In this document: one piece after another, positions 32,582-45,073 of the stretch
Layout of the letters: every line of letters begins with the position of its first letter
Position numbering within the stretch: the stretch's first letter is position 1
From: Daucus carota subsp. sativus
Lineage: Eukaryota > Streptophyta > Magnoliopsida > Apiales > Apiaceae
DNA length: 64,000 nucleotides
Direction: 5' to 3'
Assembly (NCBI RefSeq): GCF_001625215.2
Contig: NC_030389.2
Coordinates: forward strand, 40,413,454 to 40,477,453
Position numbers and translations under genes: made by a program
Notes under the pieces: generated by a model
The model's input: the letters and a program-made list of their open reading frames with translations, nothing else
What the model was told of the DNA's origin: nothing
The model's database searches: none

Positions 32582-33815
32582 CGTAGTTAGTACATGCATA
32601 TTCAACAGGTTAAAGTCAAGGTGTTGCTCGCTCCTCCAAAGAAAAAATGTAAAATGTTCGCATCATATTTGTCTCTGGATAACTGAGATGCGGCCACTTT
32701 TTTTTACGGAAAATGTTTCGTGCACGTAATTGTGTTCAAAATTTTGTATATAATAATATGTGGCAGGTTTTAATTGTAATGTGTCATTTTATTCACATCA
32801 ACAACCCCAATTAAAATATTTTACATCAATTGTCATCATGTACAAAAATTTTGTACACAATAACAAAAATGTACAAATATATACTTAATTTTGAAAAATA
32901 TATTTTTTTGCTTATATCTTCTAATTTTTTTATTTTGCTAAATTTCTTATATCTTTTTATTTACTGTTAGTTCAATAATAAATCAATAAACATCAACCTC
33001 TTGCTGCACCTAACACTCATTTTAAAGTACCAGTTCTACTGTTGCATTTTGTTAATCGAGTCCTCTCACGTCTCATGATCATGAGGCTGGATGCTTTTTA
33101 TTTAAATTATAAACATCTGGAATCGATTTAACCATTGTTTTATATTGTCTGTGTTATTTTGAACTAAGATCCAATTTTCTAGATAACAGGTCATCAGTTT
33201 GGAAAATGCCCTAGTCAGTCTTTATTAGTGATATTCTACGCGCATAGGCTTTTCTGAAGAATATAAATTATAACCAGGTGGGCGGAGGGCGGATACACAT
33301 CTATATATGTTTCCAATTGGTCTGAGATTATGTTGGTAACTACAGAATAAGGCTTGGTCTCCATCCATAGATACGTTCCTATTTTTCATAGCTGACGTAC
33401 CAAGTCATAAATACTTGTCTTATTTCTATTTTCAAACACAATATACATGTAAATCAATTTATTAATTCAATGCATTTGTTAGAAGTACAAGGGAAACTAA
33501 TTATTCAACTATTTTTTTCTCAAGATGGGTAATTTTTTCAAAAGGACCTGTAAAAGTTGACGAAGAGAGTATGTTTCAAGTTTAATTTTATCTCATTCAA
33601 ATAAAATTCATTTATATATATTCATATTTTTCTTCAAATAAAAAATCTTGTAATTAGTTAGAGCCTCTTTTAAATCATAAACTTTACGAGATCTTAAATG
33701 ATTAGTGATTTATATATGTTTAAGTTAGATGATGTACCAGTAATAGTTAAGTAAATTAGACGTTTATTTTACAGTATTATTTATCATTATAGTGCTATTA
33801 GTATATTAAATTAAT
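32582..33815. other. Long AT-rich intergenic stretch
   Basis: No gene, exon or clear element boundary is seen. AAAATTTTGTA(C/T)A(C/T)AATAA occurs twice, inverted or direct, near 32740 and 32845, which may be a MITE relic. Confidence 0.35.
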
Positions 33816-33819
33816 TTTC

Positions 33820-34055
33820 TGATATCGGGTTTCGGATTTTGAGTTTCAGATAGAGGTTTTCGAGTATTTCAGATATCCAATCCAAAAAATTTGGGTTTCG
33901 AATGTACCCGAATTCGATTCGAAATCCGTTGGATCAGATTCGGGTATTAATTTTCGAATATTTTTCAGGTTTGGATCGGATTCTGCAATGGATAAAAAAT
34001 TCAGGTTTAAATATGAATTATGTCATACCCGACCCGATTGACATCTCTGATAATT
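33820..34055. repeat. hAT-like relic with TTTCGGGTA / ACCCGA motifs
   Basis: GGGTTTCGGATTTTGAG on the left and CATACCCGACCCGATTGACATC on the right, with GAATTCGATTCGAAATCCG inside, resemble the CCCGACCCG element at 40217. No exact target duplication was found (CTGATA lies on both sides). Confidence 0.4.
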
Positions 34056-34406
34056 CATACTACATAATCGCCTACTTAGTTTTAACGGATTTGTACCTTG
34101 TTCTGGTGGTGGCATGATCTCGGCTATATGTGATATATTGATATTGCCGACATAATCCGGACGCACTCGAAGAGCATGAGGATTCTTGTTTTTCTTACAA
34201 CATGGGCGTGAAATCAATCCGTAAGCAGGTGTAACTGTGATATTTTCTATTAGTATATAAGATTTTCTGATTTAATAAAAAAATTCTAAGTTAAATACCA
34301 CATTGGCGTGAAATCAATCCGTAGAGATAAAACCTGCACCATCTGCATTGATTTAAAACATATAAACATCAATATTTTTTTGAATATTTTTTTAACATTA
34401 TATCTA
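34056..34406. other. Spacer with a short direct repeat
   Basis: GCGTGAAATCAATCCGTA occurs at 34205 and 34305. The frames at 34023-34217 are not supported as genes. Confidence 0.35.
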
Positions 34407-34444
34407 ACTAGTGAATAAAGCCGCGCTTCGCGGCGGCGTTATGA

Positions 34445-35395
34445 ATTTTTTATAAATTTTGATAGGAATTAATATTATAATTGCATAAAAGTTATTTTGA
34501 GTCATGTTCCTGTTAAACATATCATTAATAAAAAATATTATAATTAATATAAAAATTTGTTTAAGTGGTCCTCATGTCAAACACAATACTAATAAAAAAA
34601 ATTGTTTGACCCGCCCTCCCATCAAAGACATGATGAAGTTAAAGATTATATTTGGATAAAAATTATTTTAAGCTGTGGTCACGTTTTAATAAAAAAATAC
34701 ATTATATCATAGATAAAAATTTGTTTTAACCGCTTTCCCGTCAAACATAATACTAATAGAAAATTTATTATTATTTAGATAAAAATTAATTTGGGCCGCC
34801 CTCCCCTCAAACACAATACTAATCAAGAATTTTTTTTAGAAATTTTGATACGAAATAATATTAAACTTACATAAAATTTATTTTAAGTCATGTTCCTATT
34901 AAACATATCAATAAGAAAAAATATTATAATTAATATAAAAATTTGTTTAAGTGGCCCTCATGTCAAACACAATACTAATAAAAAAAATGGTTTGACCCGC
35001 CCTCCCATCAAAGACAATATTAATCAATAATTATGATAAAATTAAATATAATAATATAGATAAAAATTAGTTTGAGCTACTCTTTTGTCAAGCACAATAC
35101 TAATAACAAAATATTATAATATAGACATTAGTTTGAGTGGCCCTACTGTCGAACACAATACTAATAAAAAATATTATAATTATGATAAAGTTAAAGATTA
35201 TATTCGGATAAAAATTATTTTAAGCCGTGGTACCATTTTAATAAAAAATACATTATAATAGATAAATATTGTTTTAGCCGTTTTACCGTCAAACATTAAT
35301 ACTAATAGAAAATTTATTATTATTTAGATAAAAATTAATTTGGGCCGCCCTCCCCTCAAGCACAATACTAATTAAGAATCATTTACATTATGATA
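34445..35395. repeat. Two tandem copies of a 400-540 base unit inside the Helitron
   Basis: 34445-34845 and 34848-35395 share the order AGTCATGTTCCT.TTAAACATATCA, AATTTGTTTAAGTGG.CCTCATGTC, TTTGACCCGCCCTCCCATCA, AAGATTATATT.GGATAAAA and AATTTGGGCCGCCCTCCCCT. The second copy carries an extra block around 35040-35165. Confidence 0.65.
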
Positions 35396-36228
35396 AAATT
35401 ATAATTATAAATGGATAAACATATCCAATTTTATAGATTTTAGCTATTATATTTTTCTTTAAGATTCAGATTTTTTAATTGTTTAAAATTATCTCTCTTT
35501 TCTTTTAGGATTCCTATTTCTTAATTACTTAGAATTTTCATAGATTTTAGCTATTATATTTTTGTTAAAATTCCTATTTCTTATCTACTTAGAATTATAT
35601 CGCTCTTACGATTACTATTTTTTAGCTACCTTACCTATTTTCTCACAAAAAATTAGAAAAATTAAACAGAATTCCCGCGTATCTTCTCAAGAATCATTTA
35701 AATTATGATAAAATTGTAATTATAATTGGATAAATATATCCATTTTTAATAGATTTTATTTTTTAATTTTTTTGAATTATCTCTCTTTACTTATAATCTT
35801 TACTTATAAGATTCCTATTTGTTAACTACCTAGAATTTTACAGAATTTCACAAATTTAGGAGGCGCTTTTCTCATCTTTCTTTATATTCTTTACAATAAA
35901 TTCACCAAAATAATAATATAAAAAAGACCGAACCTGACATGAACGTATTCTTTTAATTGCAAAAAGAAAACATGTTAAAGAACTCAAGACATGGTTTGAA
36001 CTTTGATGATGAATGAAATCACAACCACCCCATGATTTGAGATTAATTATTGGCAATAGTGGCCGCAAGCCGTTTGATCAACAGGCAAATCTAAGGTGTA
36101 ATTTCTTTTTCTTTAAAAGCAGCACCTTGATAACCTTTTGGCCAGCCGGCGAGGGGTTATGAAAAATCATGGGTACTAATTACTATAGCCTCGAACGGCT
36201 ACATAAATAAACATAACAGAACATATAA

Positions 36229-36476
36229 TGGCCGTTTGGATGAGTTTAAAATAAGTGCTTCTTGCTTAAAATAAAAAAGTGGAGCAGAAGTTAGAAGCAA
36301 ATTAAGACTTATAAGTGATTAAAGTGTTTGAGAAAGAAGTAGAAGTCCTGAAACAAAAGTTAGCATTCCTAGCTTATTATAAGTGCTTCTTGACTTATTA
36401 TACAAACGGTACGAATAAGTGCTCCTAACTTATAATCCAAGAAGCTGGACTTATAAGTGTTACACAAACACCCACA
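36229..36476. mobile_element. Tourist-like MITE (AATAAGTGCTT family), copy 2
   Basis: Homologous to 9888-10131 in the same block order (AAAATAAGTGCTTCTT, GTGATTAAAGTGTTTGAGAAA, TTATAAGTGCTTCTTGA, ACGAATAAGTGCTCC). TAA flanks at 36226-36228 and 36477-36479. Confidence 0.65.
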
Positions 36477-36997
36477 TAAACGCAAACACACTAAGCTGTT
36501 GACATCAGATTCAGTTTAGTAGGATTCATGCGGTGTCAAAATCAGGAATTTGTAGAAATTTTGGAAAAGACGGTGCGCCAAAACAATCAAAGATAAAACT
36601 AAAAGAAAAATCACATGGACTTAAAACATCTTGAAATTTCTGTTAGGTAATCCATAGAGCATGTCCCGCACTCTTCCAATAAGTTTCTGGATAAATCTCT
36701 TCCGATGAGTTTCCGGATAAATTTAAGAAAATTATAAGACTAAATTGAAAATAAGAATTGTATTACTTTATAAATCTCAAATATAAATTGTATTTCTCTT
36801 AGGATTTCTAAATAAGAAAAGAATTGTATTATCTTTAGAATCCAATAAGAAAAAGAATCATATTATCTTTAGAATTGTACTAAACTTGAATTTTTTTGAA
36901 TTATAATTATATTTTTCATCCGAAATTTAAGAAAAATTAGAAGACTGAATCGAACGATTCTAGAGACACCCGCATCCTCCTTTATATATATATATGA

Positions 36998-38819
36998 TTA
37001 GTCCGCCAATTTGAATAAATAATATAAGTTAGCTCGTTGAATTGTTTATGTTAGAATCAATTATACAATCATATTTTATATATTAATTTTTTTTACTTAA
37101 ATTAGTTCAATTTCAAAATTTGATTTTCATTTATTCGATTTTTTTGTATACAGTAGTTTGACTGATTCCGTTAAATATTATGTCCACTATATCTTTGTTT
37201 ACCGTATAAATCATTCAGTAATAAACAAGTCATGTCCAACTTTATTAGAATGTTCAATACCAAATGATAACATAGAAAACAAAATTTTAATATTCAAACT
37301 ATGCAATTTTTTACCGTTGCACAATATTTTTTTACCGTTTTGCAACATTAACTAAAATATTAGTAGGGTTACGTTTTTCCTTAAATCTGGTACTCTACTC
37401 TAGTCAGAAAACTATTGCAGCAATAGTTGGCATATTAGAAGTTAATAGAAAAAGTCCAGAGGTGTAGTCCTCTGGATGATCAACTAAGGAACCCTTGACA
37501 GATGAAGTTAGGAAGCTCTTGGATGTTGAGTTCACCTGCCACAAATGTATGAGCTATATCGAGGGACAGATAACAATACTCAAGAAGGTCAATTCTTTCG
37601 TATTTACTCCAGCTAGAGTGTTTCAGGTACTCTCTAGCAATGAACTCTGCGTGCTTGCCGTCTATGCTCTGCCAAATGTCCTCCAGATCACCGTAAATTG
37701 GAAAGCTCTTAATCATCTGAATTTATTAAATGAGGAATTTCATTTAATCAATTCAAACTGCTTATGTGTTAAAGAAATTGACTGCACCTGAACCTTAGCC
37801 GTGCCTAAGTAAGTAATGAATATTAGGGCGATCCCTTGAACTGGCCACCTGAATCCTCGCTATCAGCCTGTGTTCTGTACAAGGAACTCAGATTAAAATC
37901 CATTTATCATCATTCAATTATATATTTTATTGCTTAGATTGTCAATTTAGAACTGAGAATTTATATAGCATTTTATGTTACTAATACTCATTTGTGCATC
38001 CCCTAACCTCTCTTGAATCTTACCTCAGTATCTTCACTCTCTTACTCACCTCACCTGATTCTCGCTCAACTCTCAACTCTCATCTCACTTTCTCCACTCT
38101 CTCTCTCATTAAAAGTGCATTTGAACCGTAAGTAGGGTTAATCGCCTCAATTGGGTTCAATCCTCGCTCTCTTTTGCTCTGGCTAATTAAAGTAGCTAAT
38201 CGAAGCAGGGAATTCATGGATCTTAATGGATTTTACGGGTCTTCATGAATTTCTTATAATTGATACAATTACATCGACTTTTTCATGGATTTTGTACTAA
38301 TCAGGACTACAATCTTCATTTTCCAGGAGATTAGGGCTCTCTCTCGAGGCTTGAAGTCGGGGCTTTTACTTTGAGATTTGAGTTAGGACTTTCAATTAAG
38401 GTAAATCCATATTTAATTATGGTATAAATTTGGGTTTTGTATTCTATATGTGATGCCATAAATATGGGTTTTGTATTCTATATGTGATGTTTTAATTTAC
38501 ATGTTTTAATCAAGGTAAATCGAATCCTTATGGTGTAACTTTGGTTTTGTTTTTTAGAATATACTGTATTGATTGAAATAGAATGGGAGAAAGAAGAGGG
38601 CGAGAGACAAAGTAGTCGAGTCTATAGAGAGTCACAGATTAAGAGAGTTAAAGAAAATAGGAACCTTAGGGTGATTTTATATATATGAACTTTACACCTT
38701 ATGTACTTTATCTTTGGTGTATCTTGATTTTCTTGCTTGTCCATCCGTATTTATAAAGACAGACTAGAACTTATAGTAACTCTACAATCTTCTTTCCATT
38801 GCAAAGTTGCATCTTATTA
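36998..38819. other. Spacer, no supported gene
   Basis: The frame at 37480-37716 (minus, 78 residues, beginning MIKSFPIYGDLEDIWQSID) has protein-like composition but no recognised family; the plus frame 37495-37791 is its antisense. A direct repeat GGGTTTTGTATTCTATATGTGATG occurs twice, near 38433 and 38467. Confidence 0.35.
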
Positions 38820-38835
38820 AGATCTATTCCTGCAG

Positions 38836-38992
38836 GCAGAATGAGATTGATAGTAAATTTCTAGAAGCACAGAACATCATGGACTATAGTTTTCTGCTTG
38901 GTGTGCATTATCAAGCTCCGCAGCATCTGCGATCTCTTATGTCTTATAATCAAAGTCTGGCAGACGGACTTGGAGTAGTTGCGGAAGAAGGT
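38836..38992 (+). pseudogene. PIP5K exon remnant
   Basis: After an acceptor-like CAGGCAG the frame reads NEIDSKFLEAQNIMDYSFLL, then GVHYQAPQHLRSLMSYNQS and ADGLGVVAEE, followed by a donor-like GAAG|GTGGGA. This is the block of plant phosphatidylinositol-4-phosphate 5-kinases with FLE.Q.IMDYSLLLGVH. No other PIP5K exon is visible in the 3 kb on either side, so this is an isolated gene fragment, probably moved by a transposon. Confidence 0.7.
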
Positions 38993-39269
38993 GGGATGCA
39001 CATTTGTATAACCAATTTATGATTTAAAGATTCCTAAATCTTTCGATCAGGATAGGTCACACATAAGAAAATTGATTTCTATTTCACAGCTAAAAGTCAC
39101 GCATTTTTCATAACTATATTAACTTCAGAGCACTAGACTCCTTCTGCAGAGTATCGCGATATAACCTTGTGAATATCATTGATTCACCTTGCACTCTTTT
39201 CTTACTGGTACTGTTTATAGTTTTCTAGTATCTTTAGGTAGAACAAGAATACTAGTATTCTTAATTAAT

Positions 39270-40215
39270 AGTAGCAATCTTGGGAGAGGATGTGTATGGC
39301 AAAAAGTAAGGGGGGAAATGGGTTTCAGAGTTTTGCACGGCTTCAACTTGGCCTTATTGGGGAAGCAGCTATGGAATTTCATGAGTAATCCTGACGCACT
39401 GGTTACACGTATCTTTAAAGCCCGATATTTCAGTGATTGTCATTTATTGAAAGCAAAGTGAGGTGCTGGTTCGAGTTTCTTATGGACGGGCTTATGGGAG
39501 ACTAAAGAAGAGTTGTATAAAGGCTATAAATGGGTTTTGGGTGATGGAATGGATATTGAAATATTTAGAGACCCATGGTTACAGGGAAAAAGAGAATTAT
39601 GTGTGGAAGACTACCATGATAACAATGTCAGACCTGACAAAGTGTGCGCACATTTCCGTTCTAATACTAAAGAGTGGGACGAGCATAAGGTATGCCAAAC
39701 TTTTCTCGATGATGATGTTAAATGCATTCTTCAGACTAGAGTTCCTCAAATTGGAAAGAAAGATAGGGTGGCTTGGATGGCAACTGTTGATGGTAAGTAC
39801 ACTGTTAAGTCTGGGTATCATTACTAGTATGACAAAAGTGGGAATATGGCCTCTGTTATTGAGTGGAATAGGTTATGGAATCTTGATCTACCACACAAGA
39901 TCAAGATATTTATATGGAGGTTTTGTAGAAATAACCTTCCTGTTAGAAATTTGCTGAGATGTAAAAGGTGTGTATCCCAATTTTATGTCCAACGTGCAAT
40001 GCGGATGATGAGCATTTACTTCACTTATTTTTTGACTGTGGCTACGCTAAGAAATGTTGGGAGGAAGCTGGTTTGAGCTATGATATGAGGACAGTGGAGG
40101 ATGCTTTTCATTGGCTCCTTGAGAGGTTAAGTACTGAAATGAGCGAAAAGTTGATTATCATAACAAAAGTGCTATGGGGCATCTGGTTTGGTCGTAAAAT
40201 GAAAGTGTGGGATTC
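39270..40215 (+). mobile_element. Non-LTR retrotransposon (LINE) 3' fragment
   Basis: Pieces in all three plus frames reconstruct the end of a plant LINE ORF2: GFRVLHGFNLALLGKQLWNF, WKVGDGMDIEIF-like sequence with DPWLQGK, DGKYTVKSGYHY, RLWNLDLPHKIKIFIWR, and the zf-RVT block CPTCNADDEHLLHLFFDC. At least three frame shifts or stops (near 39460, 39825 and 39970) show decay. The catalytic reverse-transcriptase core lies upstream and is missing. Confidence 0.85.
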
Positions 40216-40216
40216 A

Positions 40217-40440
40217 AATAGGGGTGACAGTTTTATCCGACCCGATGGATACTCGACCCGTTCCGACCCGATTGGGTCTACCCGAACCCGATATAGTTGG
40301 ATCTGGATCCGGATCTGGATCTTATTTTCAGACCCGAAAGAGTTTGGATCTGGATCTCATATATTCCGAACCGAGAACCGACCCGAAACCCGATTTAAAC
40401 CTGATCCGAACCCGAAACCCGATAAAAACCCGATACAAAA

Positions 40441-40447
<7 letters not shown>
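40217..40447. repeat. Truncated hAT-like relic with CCCGACCCG motifs
   Basis: TAGGGGTGACAGTTTTATCC at 40217 starts a run of ACCCGA and CCGAACCCGA units, with GGATCTGGATC in the middle. The right terminus is absent. The run stops at a TA microsatellite where the next element begins. Confidence 0.45.
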
Positions 40448-40472
<25 letters not shown>

Positions 40473-41136
40473 GGAGGAAGATCCTAAGAAAACCCAGCTT
40501 ATCAAGAAAACTGAGAAACCCACTTAATCACCGTTCATCTCATAATCATAATATTTATCAAAATATCAATCAAATCTAATTTATAAAGGATAGTATAGTA
40601 ATCTTCTACATACATTTAATGCATTCAATAAATACATGCATTTAATGCATTCAATCAGTACATTTCTTTCTTCAAAAAGATTTGTCTAAGATTTGCTTCA
40701 ATATTCACGCATTATCCATACTGCATCAATCAAGCTCACATATAAGGATTAAATTAGTAAAATATAAATATTATTTAACTAACATAAATAATAAGATATG
40801 CAATTAATTGATTTCTTTTTTTTATATTATTTATATCTCATTAATAGTCAGAGCATTTAGTGTATATTAAATTTGAATTTCAAATTTCAAAATTTCTAAG
40901 TTTCACCGTGAGAAATAGAAAAGATATAATAACATTTTTTTAGCATTTATTTTTATTTATAATTTTTTGACGTAAGAGGTTTCTTAAAGTATTCCTTTAG
41001 ATATTATTATAACTTTTGTATTCGTATTCTTTTATATTAATTGGTTTAAGATTTTTCGAAATAATAATTAATAAAAATATTAAAAGAGTCAAAAGAATAT
41101 CATACAGTGAATAATTTATACAAGAAAAATCTCAAA

Positions 41137-42235
41137 TTTTAAAAGAATCTTGCATGACACAAATATTTATTATTAAAAATAATAAAATATCTTAGAGAAT
41201 CTTTAAAATTTTATTATTTAAGATCATATTCTAAAATACATTTAGATAAGATATTTTCATAGGTATTATCATGTGTACGAAATTACTCAACAAAATCAGA
41301 TCAAATATTTTCTCATTAACTATAGGAGAGGTATTTCAGTTTTATTAATATAACATATATGATAAATGTCATTTGAATGTAATTGGATTCCTTCAAGTGT
41401 TTATATTCAAAGTAATAAAATATAACAAGATTTCGTTAAGTGTTTTGATGCATATTTTAAAAGAATATTGCATGGCACAAATATTTATTATTAAAAATAA
41501 TAAAATATCTTAGAGAATCTTTAAAATTTTATTATTTAAGATATTATTCTAAAGAGCATTTAGATGAGATATTTTCATAGGTACTGTCATGTGTAGGATA
41601 TTACTCAACGGAATCCGATCAAATATTTTCTCATTAACTATAGGATAGGTATTTCAATTTTATTAATATAACACATATGATAAATGTCATTTAAATGTAA
41701 TTGGATTTCTGCAAGTGTTTATATTCAAAGTAATAAAATATAACCAGATTCCATTAAGTGTTTTGATGCATATTTTAAAAGAATCTTGCATGACACAAAT
41801 ATTTATTATTAAAAATAATAAAATATCTTAGAGAATCTTTAAAATTTTATTATTTAAGATCTTATTCTAAAGAGAATTTAGATAAGATATTTTCATAGTT
41901 ACTGTCATGTGTAGGAAATTACTCAACGGAATCTGATCAAATATTTTCTCATTAACTATATGGTAGGTATTTTTTTTTTTTGAAGATGAGAATAAATCTC
42001 ACAAATATGAATCGGCAATTCACTGTGATAATTCTTTCATTCAACAAAGCTTATCATCTAACCGTCGGATATGCAAGATGACCGGGGAAATTTAGACAAT
42101 AAAACTTTAATGTCCGAAAAGAAAAACCCGTCTTCTTCCAAGAATCCTGAAAATTAAAACGAAGGAAATAAAAAGAATCTTGCATGACACAAATATTTAC
42201 TATTAAAAATAATAAAATATCTTAGAGAATCTCGT
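41137..42235. repeat. 318-base tandem repeat, about three copies plus a fragment
   Basis: Units start at 41137, 41455 and 41773 with TTTTAAAAGAAT.TTGCATG.CACAAATATTTATTA and run 318 bases each. The third copy is broken near 41970 by about 200 unrelated bases, and a partial unit resumes at 42171. Another diverged copy of the unit start lies at 43125. Confidence 0.8.
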
Positions 42236-43706
42236 ACATATATTCCAAAAAGATTTTGTATGGTCATGTTAATGATTAGATATTTAAGATTCGATTAAGT
42301 GTTTTAATATCAAATTACTAAATTAAATATTAAGCATTTATGATACTAAATGCTTTCTATTTAATGTTTTAATTAATTATTTACTATTGGATAAAAAGTA
42401 AGATTTTGACATGTTAACTTCATTAGTAAAATGGTAATGGAACCTTAATATTTTAACTTCATTAGTAAAATGGTTAATAGAATCTTAATATTTTAACATC
42501 ATTAGTAAAATGGTGTTAAACATCTTAACATCATTAGTAAAATGGTTAATAAAATCTTAATATTAATCTTTCACTTATCACAAAAATAAAAAAAATTATA
42601 ATACATCATGTTTTTTTGTAAAATAGTTAAAAAAAATAATTAAAGCATTAAACAAAAATTATTTAATATCCTACCAAATGTTCGTAAAATCTATTAATTT
42701 TTTAACAAATAATAGTATTAAAATATTATCATTAAACATTCTTATTAACATCTTATAAAATATACACGTTCTTTAATTAACATAAATAATAAGATATACA
42801 ATTAATTGATTTCCTTTTCTATATTATTCATATCTTAATTAATCAGTGTGTATTCAGTTTGAATTTCAAATTTCAAATTTCAAAAGATTCAACTTGATAA
42901 ATAGAAAAGATTTAATGATATTATTTTAGCATTTGTTTTTATTTATGATTTTTGGATGGAGGAGGTTTCTTAAAGTGTTCCTTTAGATATTATTATAATT
43001 TTTGTATTGGGATTCTTTTATATTAATTGGTTTGAGATTCTTCAAAGTAATTATTAAAATTATTAAAAGAGTCACAAGAATATCATAAGGTAAATAATTT
43101 ATACGTGAAAAATCTCAAATTTTAAAAGAATCTTGCATTGCACAAATTTTGTTATTAATTTTTTTTAGAGAATCTCGAATATATATTCTAAAAGAATATA
43201 GTATGGTCTTAATTTAATATTAAAATTAAGATTCTAAAAGTTTTATTATCAAGTTTTCTCTGAATAAAAGATTCTACTAGAAGTTTTCTCTGAATAAGCA
43301 TAACTAGAACACAAACTAGAACATCCATAAACAACTAGAACACAAACTAGAACACCCAGAAACTAACTGAAGAACAACTTCCACAAGAACCTAGTATTCT
43401 AAGCAAACATAACTAGAACACAAACTAGAACACCCAAAAATTAACTCAAGATTAACTTCCACCTTAGTAAAGAACCTAGTATTCTAAGAAGATCATCTAG
43501 TATTCTAAGAAGATCATGTGGAATCCTCGAAACTTTCCCTCTCCAAGAGATTCTGATCAACATCCATCAAGTCTTTACTCGCGACGTAGAAACAGGAAAT
43601 CGAAGAATCAAAAAGTAGGACCTCCGAGGAAAACAAAAGCTATTAAGAACATAGGTTAGCATTCTCCGAAATGTTTGGATCATGGAGATTCTTGAGCATT
43701 CTATCC

Positions 43707-44000
43707 TCAAGAACATCCTGAGCATTTTATCCTCCAGACTTGGGAACTCACAGATGAACCAATTTTCTCATAAATCAATCTTCCGCCTCGTTCTTCTTCT
43801 GCCCAACTTGAAATTGTTGACTCGATTGGTTTGTACGACTTGAAATTAAAAAAACTCAAAGGTTGAGGGTACTCCTTGATGTTAAAAAGTAGAACCTTTT
43901 CGAATCCAATCTCCACAACCCATTGCCTTTGTGCATCTGAAAGATTGTTCACGATTCTTTTTAAGAAGATAGGTTTGGCTCAAACCAACAAACGGTCGGT
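43707..44000 (-). pseudogene. Coding fragment like the N-terminal domain of plant transposon Ulp1 proteins
   Basis: The frame reads PIFLKRIVNNLSDAQRQWVV, then EIGFEKVLLFNIKEYPQPLS and SWAEEERGGRLIYEKIGSS. The pattern L(S/T).AQ..WV...GF..LL.....I resembles the segment found before Ulp1-like peptidases in MULE-type transposons and in DUF1985-like plant proteins. It sits near the right end of the 4 kb element with stops on both sides. The family call is from memory of the motif and is tentative. Confidence 0.4.
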
Positions 44001-44498
44001 GTTCTCATGGAGATTCTTCTCCACCATTATATCTCTGAAAATGAAGCGAGGCTATTTTGCGATAGTTTGAAAAGGAATACAAGAGTCACAACAATTAAAT
44101 GATATGAAAAAGATTTAAGATCGATGAGAATGATATGTCGTACAAACCTTCGATTGATGAATCATAGTGTTTACACGACCTCGTAGTTTTCTCCTGCTTA
44201 CAATTCTAGTGGTTCTTCATCACAATGTATACATGTAATGATCTGATATGTAAAGATTTGTGATTAATTTATGTGCTTTGATTGGATTTTGGCAGATGCC
44301 AAAATTATAAAATTTCTAATTAATCAAAAATAGATTCCTTACGATTTTGCCCTTGTGTGTGTTAGATTTTGATATTTTTTGATTGGATTTAATTTGGGAA
44401 ATGATTATATATGACAAAAATAATCAACGGCATCTAAGAGGGTTTTTCAGTTTTCTTGATAATTTGGTTTTCTCTGGAACCTCACTCATATATATATA

Positions 44499-45070
44499 GG
44501 CTCATGATCAAATAGAAACCACTCTTAAAATAAAAACTAGAAACCAGTTTCCCTACCACTATTTATAACTACGGGTATCACTAATTTATACTGCACTAAT
44601 CACTGTTTTTATAGAGTATGTAAACAGCGATTTTTATCATCAAAATTGAGAAAATTTACTTATCTAAATTATTGATAATCGATTATAGATGATTAATTTC
44701 ATCCGTAGGAAGGTTCTTGGTGGTAGGAAGCCGCAAGAGAAGTTGTATGATGATGGTAACTAGTCGTTAGTTTTGTAAGTTATGATGGAAAGTGTATGTG
44801 ACTATTGGTGATGATAGACAATGGTGGCAAGTCATGGAAACGTTTGGTAATGGTGGTAAGAGGTCCATTATTACGATTTGGGTGAAGATGATGGTCATAT
44901 ACGTTGCATATATGTGTATATATATATTTATATTCGCGAGATATGCTATATATAAATTAGTGATATGTTATGTACAAATTAGTGATTTCTGTAGTTAAAA
45001 ATAGTGATAAAAAATTGTCCAGAAACTGGTTTTTAGTTTTTAAGCTAATTTGGTTTCTATTGGAGTAGGA

Positions 45071-45073
<3 letters not shown>
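44499..45073. mobile_element. MITE with about 55-base TIRs between TA microsatellites
   Basis: GGCTCATGATCAAATAGAAACC and the inverted right end GAGTCCTACTCCAATAGAAACC begin TIRs that continue through ACTAGAAACCAGTTT / ACTAAAAACCAGTTT. The element shares the TA run at 44489-44498 with the 4 kb element and is followed by a long TA run at 45074. Confidence 0.65.

Larger units (their letters stand above)
34407..36997 (-). mobile_element. Probable non-autonomous Helitron
   Basis: On the minus strand the right end is a GC hairpin (CCGCCGCGAAGCGCGG) followed by CTTTATTCACTAGT, which ends in CTAGT next to T, as required for a Helitron 3' end. A candidate 5' end TCATATATATATATAAAGG follows an A at 36998, giving insertion between A and T. 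The 2.6 kb body has no RepHel frame. The part near the 3' end holds two long direct repeats. A Tourist-like MITE is nested at 36229-36476. The 3' end is strong; the 5' end is inferred. Confidence 0.55.
40473..44488. mobile_element. 4 kb element with long TIRs set in TA repeats (MULE-like)
   Basis: The left end GGAGGAAGATCCTAAGAAAA.. and the inverted right end share over 50 bases at high similarity (for example TTATCAAGAAAACTGA.AAACCC), and weaker similarity continues to about 130 bases. TA repeats lie on both sides (40448-40472 and 44489-44498). The body is AT-rich with internal duplications and one captured-looking coding piece (43707-44000, minus). No transposase frame is visible. Long TIRs suggest a Mutator-like origin; insertion into TA microsatellites is known for rice Micron MITEs. 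Confidence 0.6.

Noticed and set aside
37480-37791. Sense and antisense open frames of 78 and 98 residues
   Set aside because: Protein-like on minus but no family, no splice partners and no promoter context; kept only as a note in the spacer entry.
39597-39821. Minus-strand open frame over the LINE fragment
   Set aside because: Antisense to clear LINE ORF2 coding sequence.
41137-42235. Regularly spaced repeats that could suggest a CRISPR or satellite array
   Set aside because: Units are 318 bases, AT-rich and confined to one transposon-like element; CRISPR does not occur in plant nuclear DNA.
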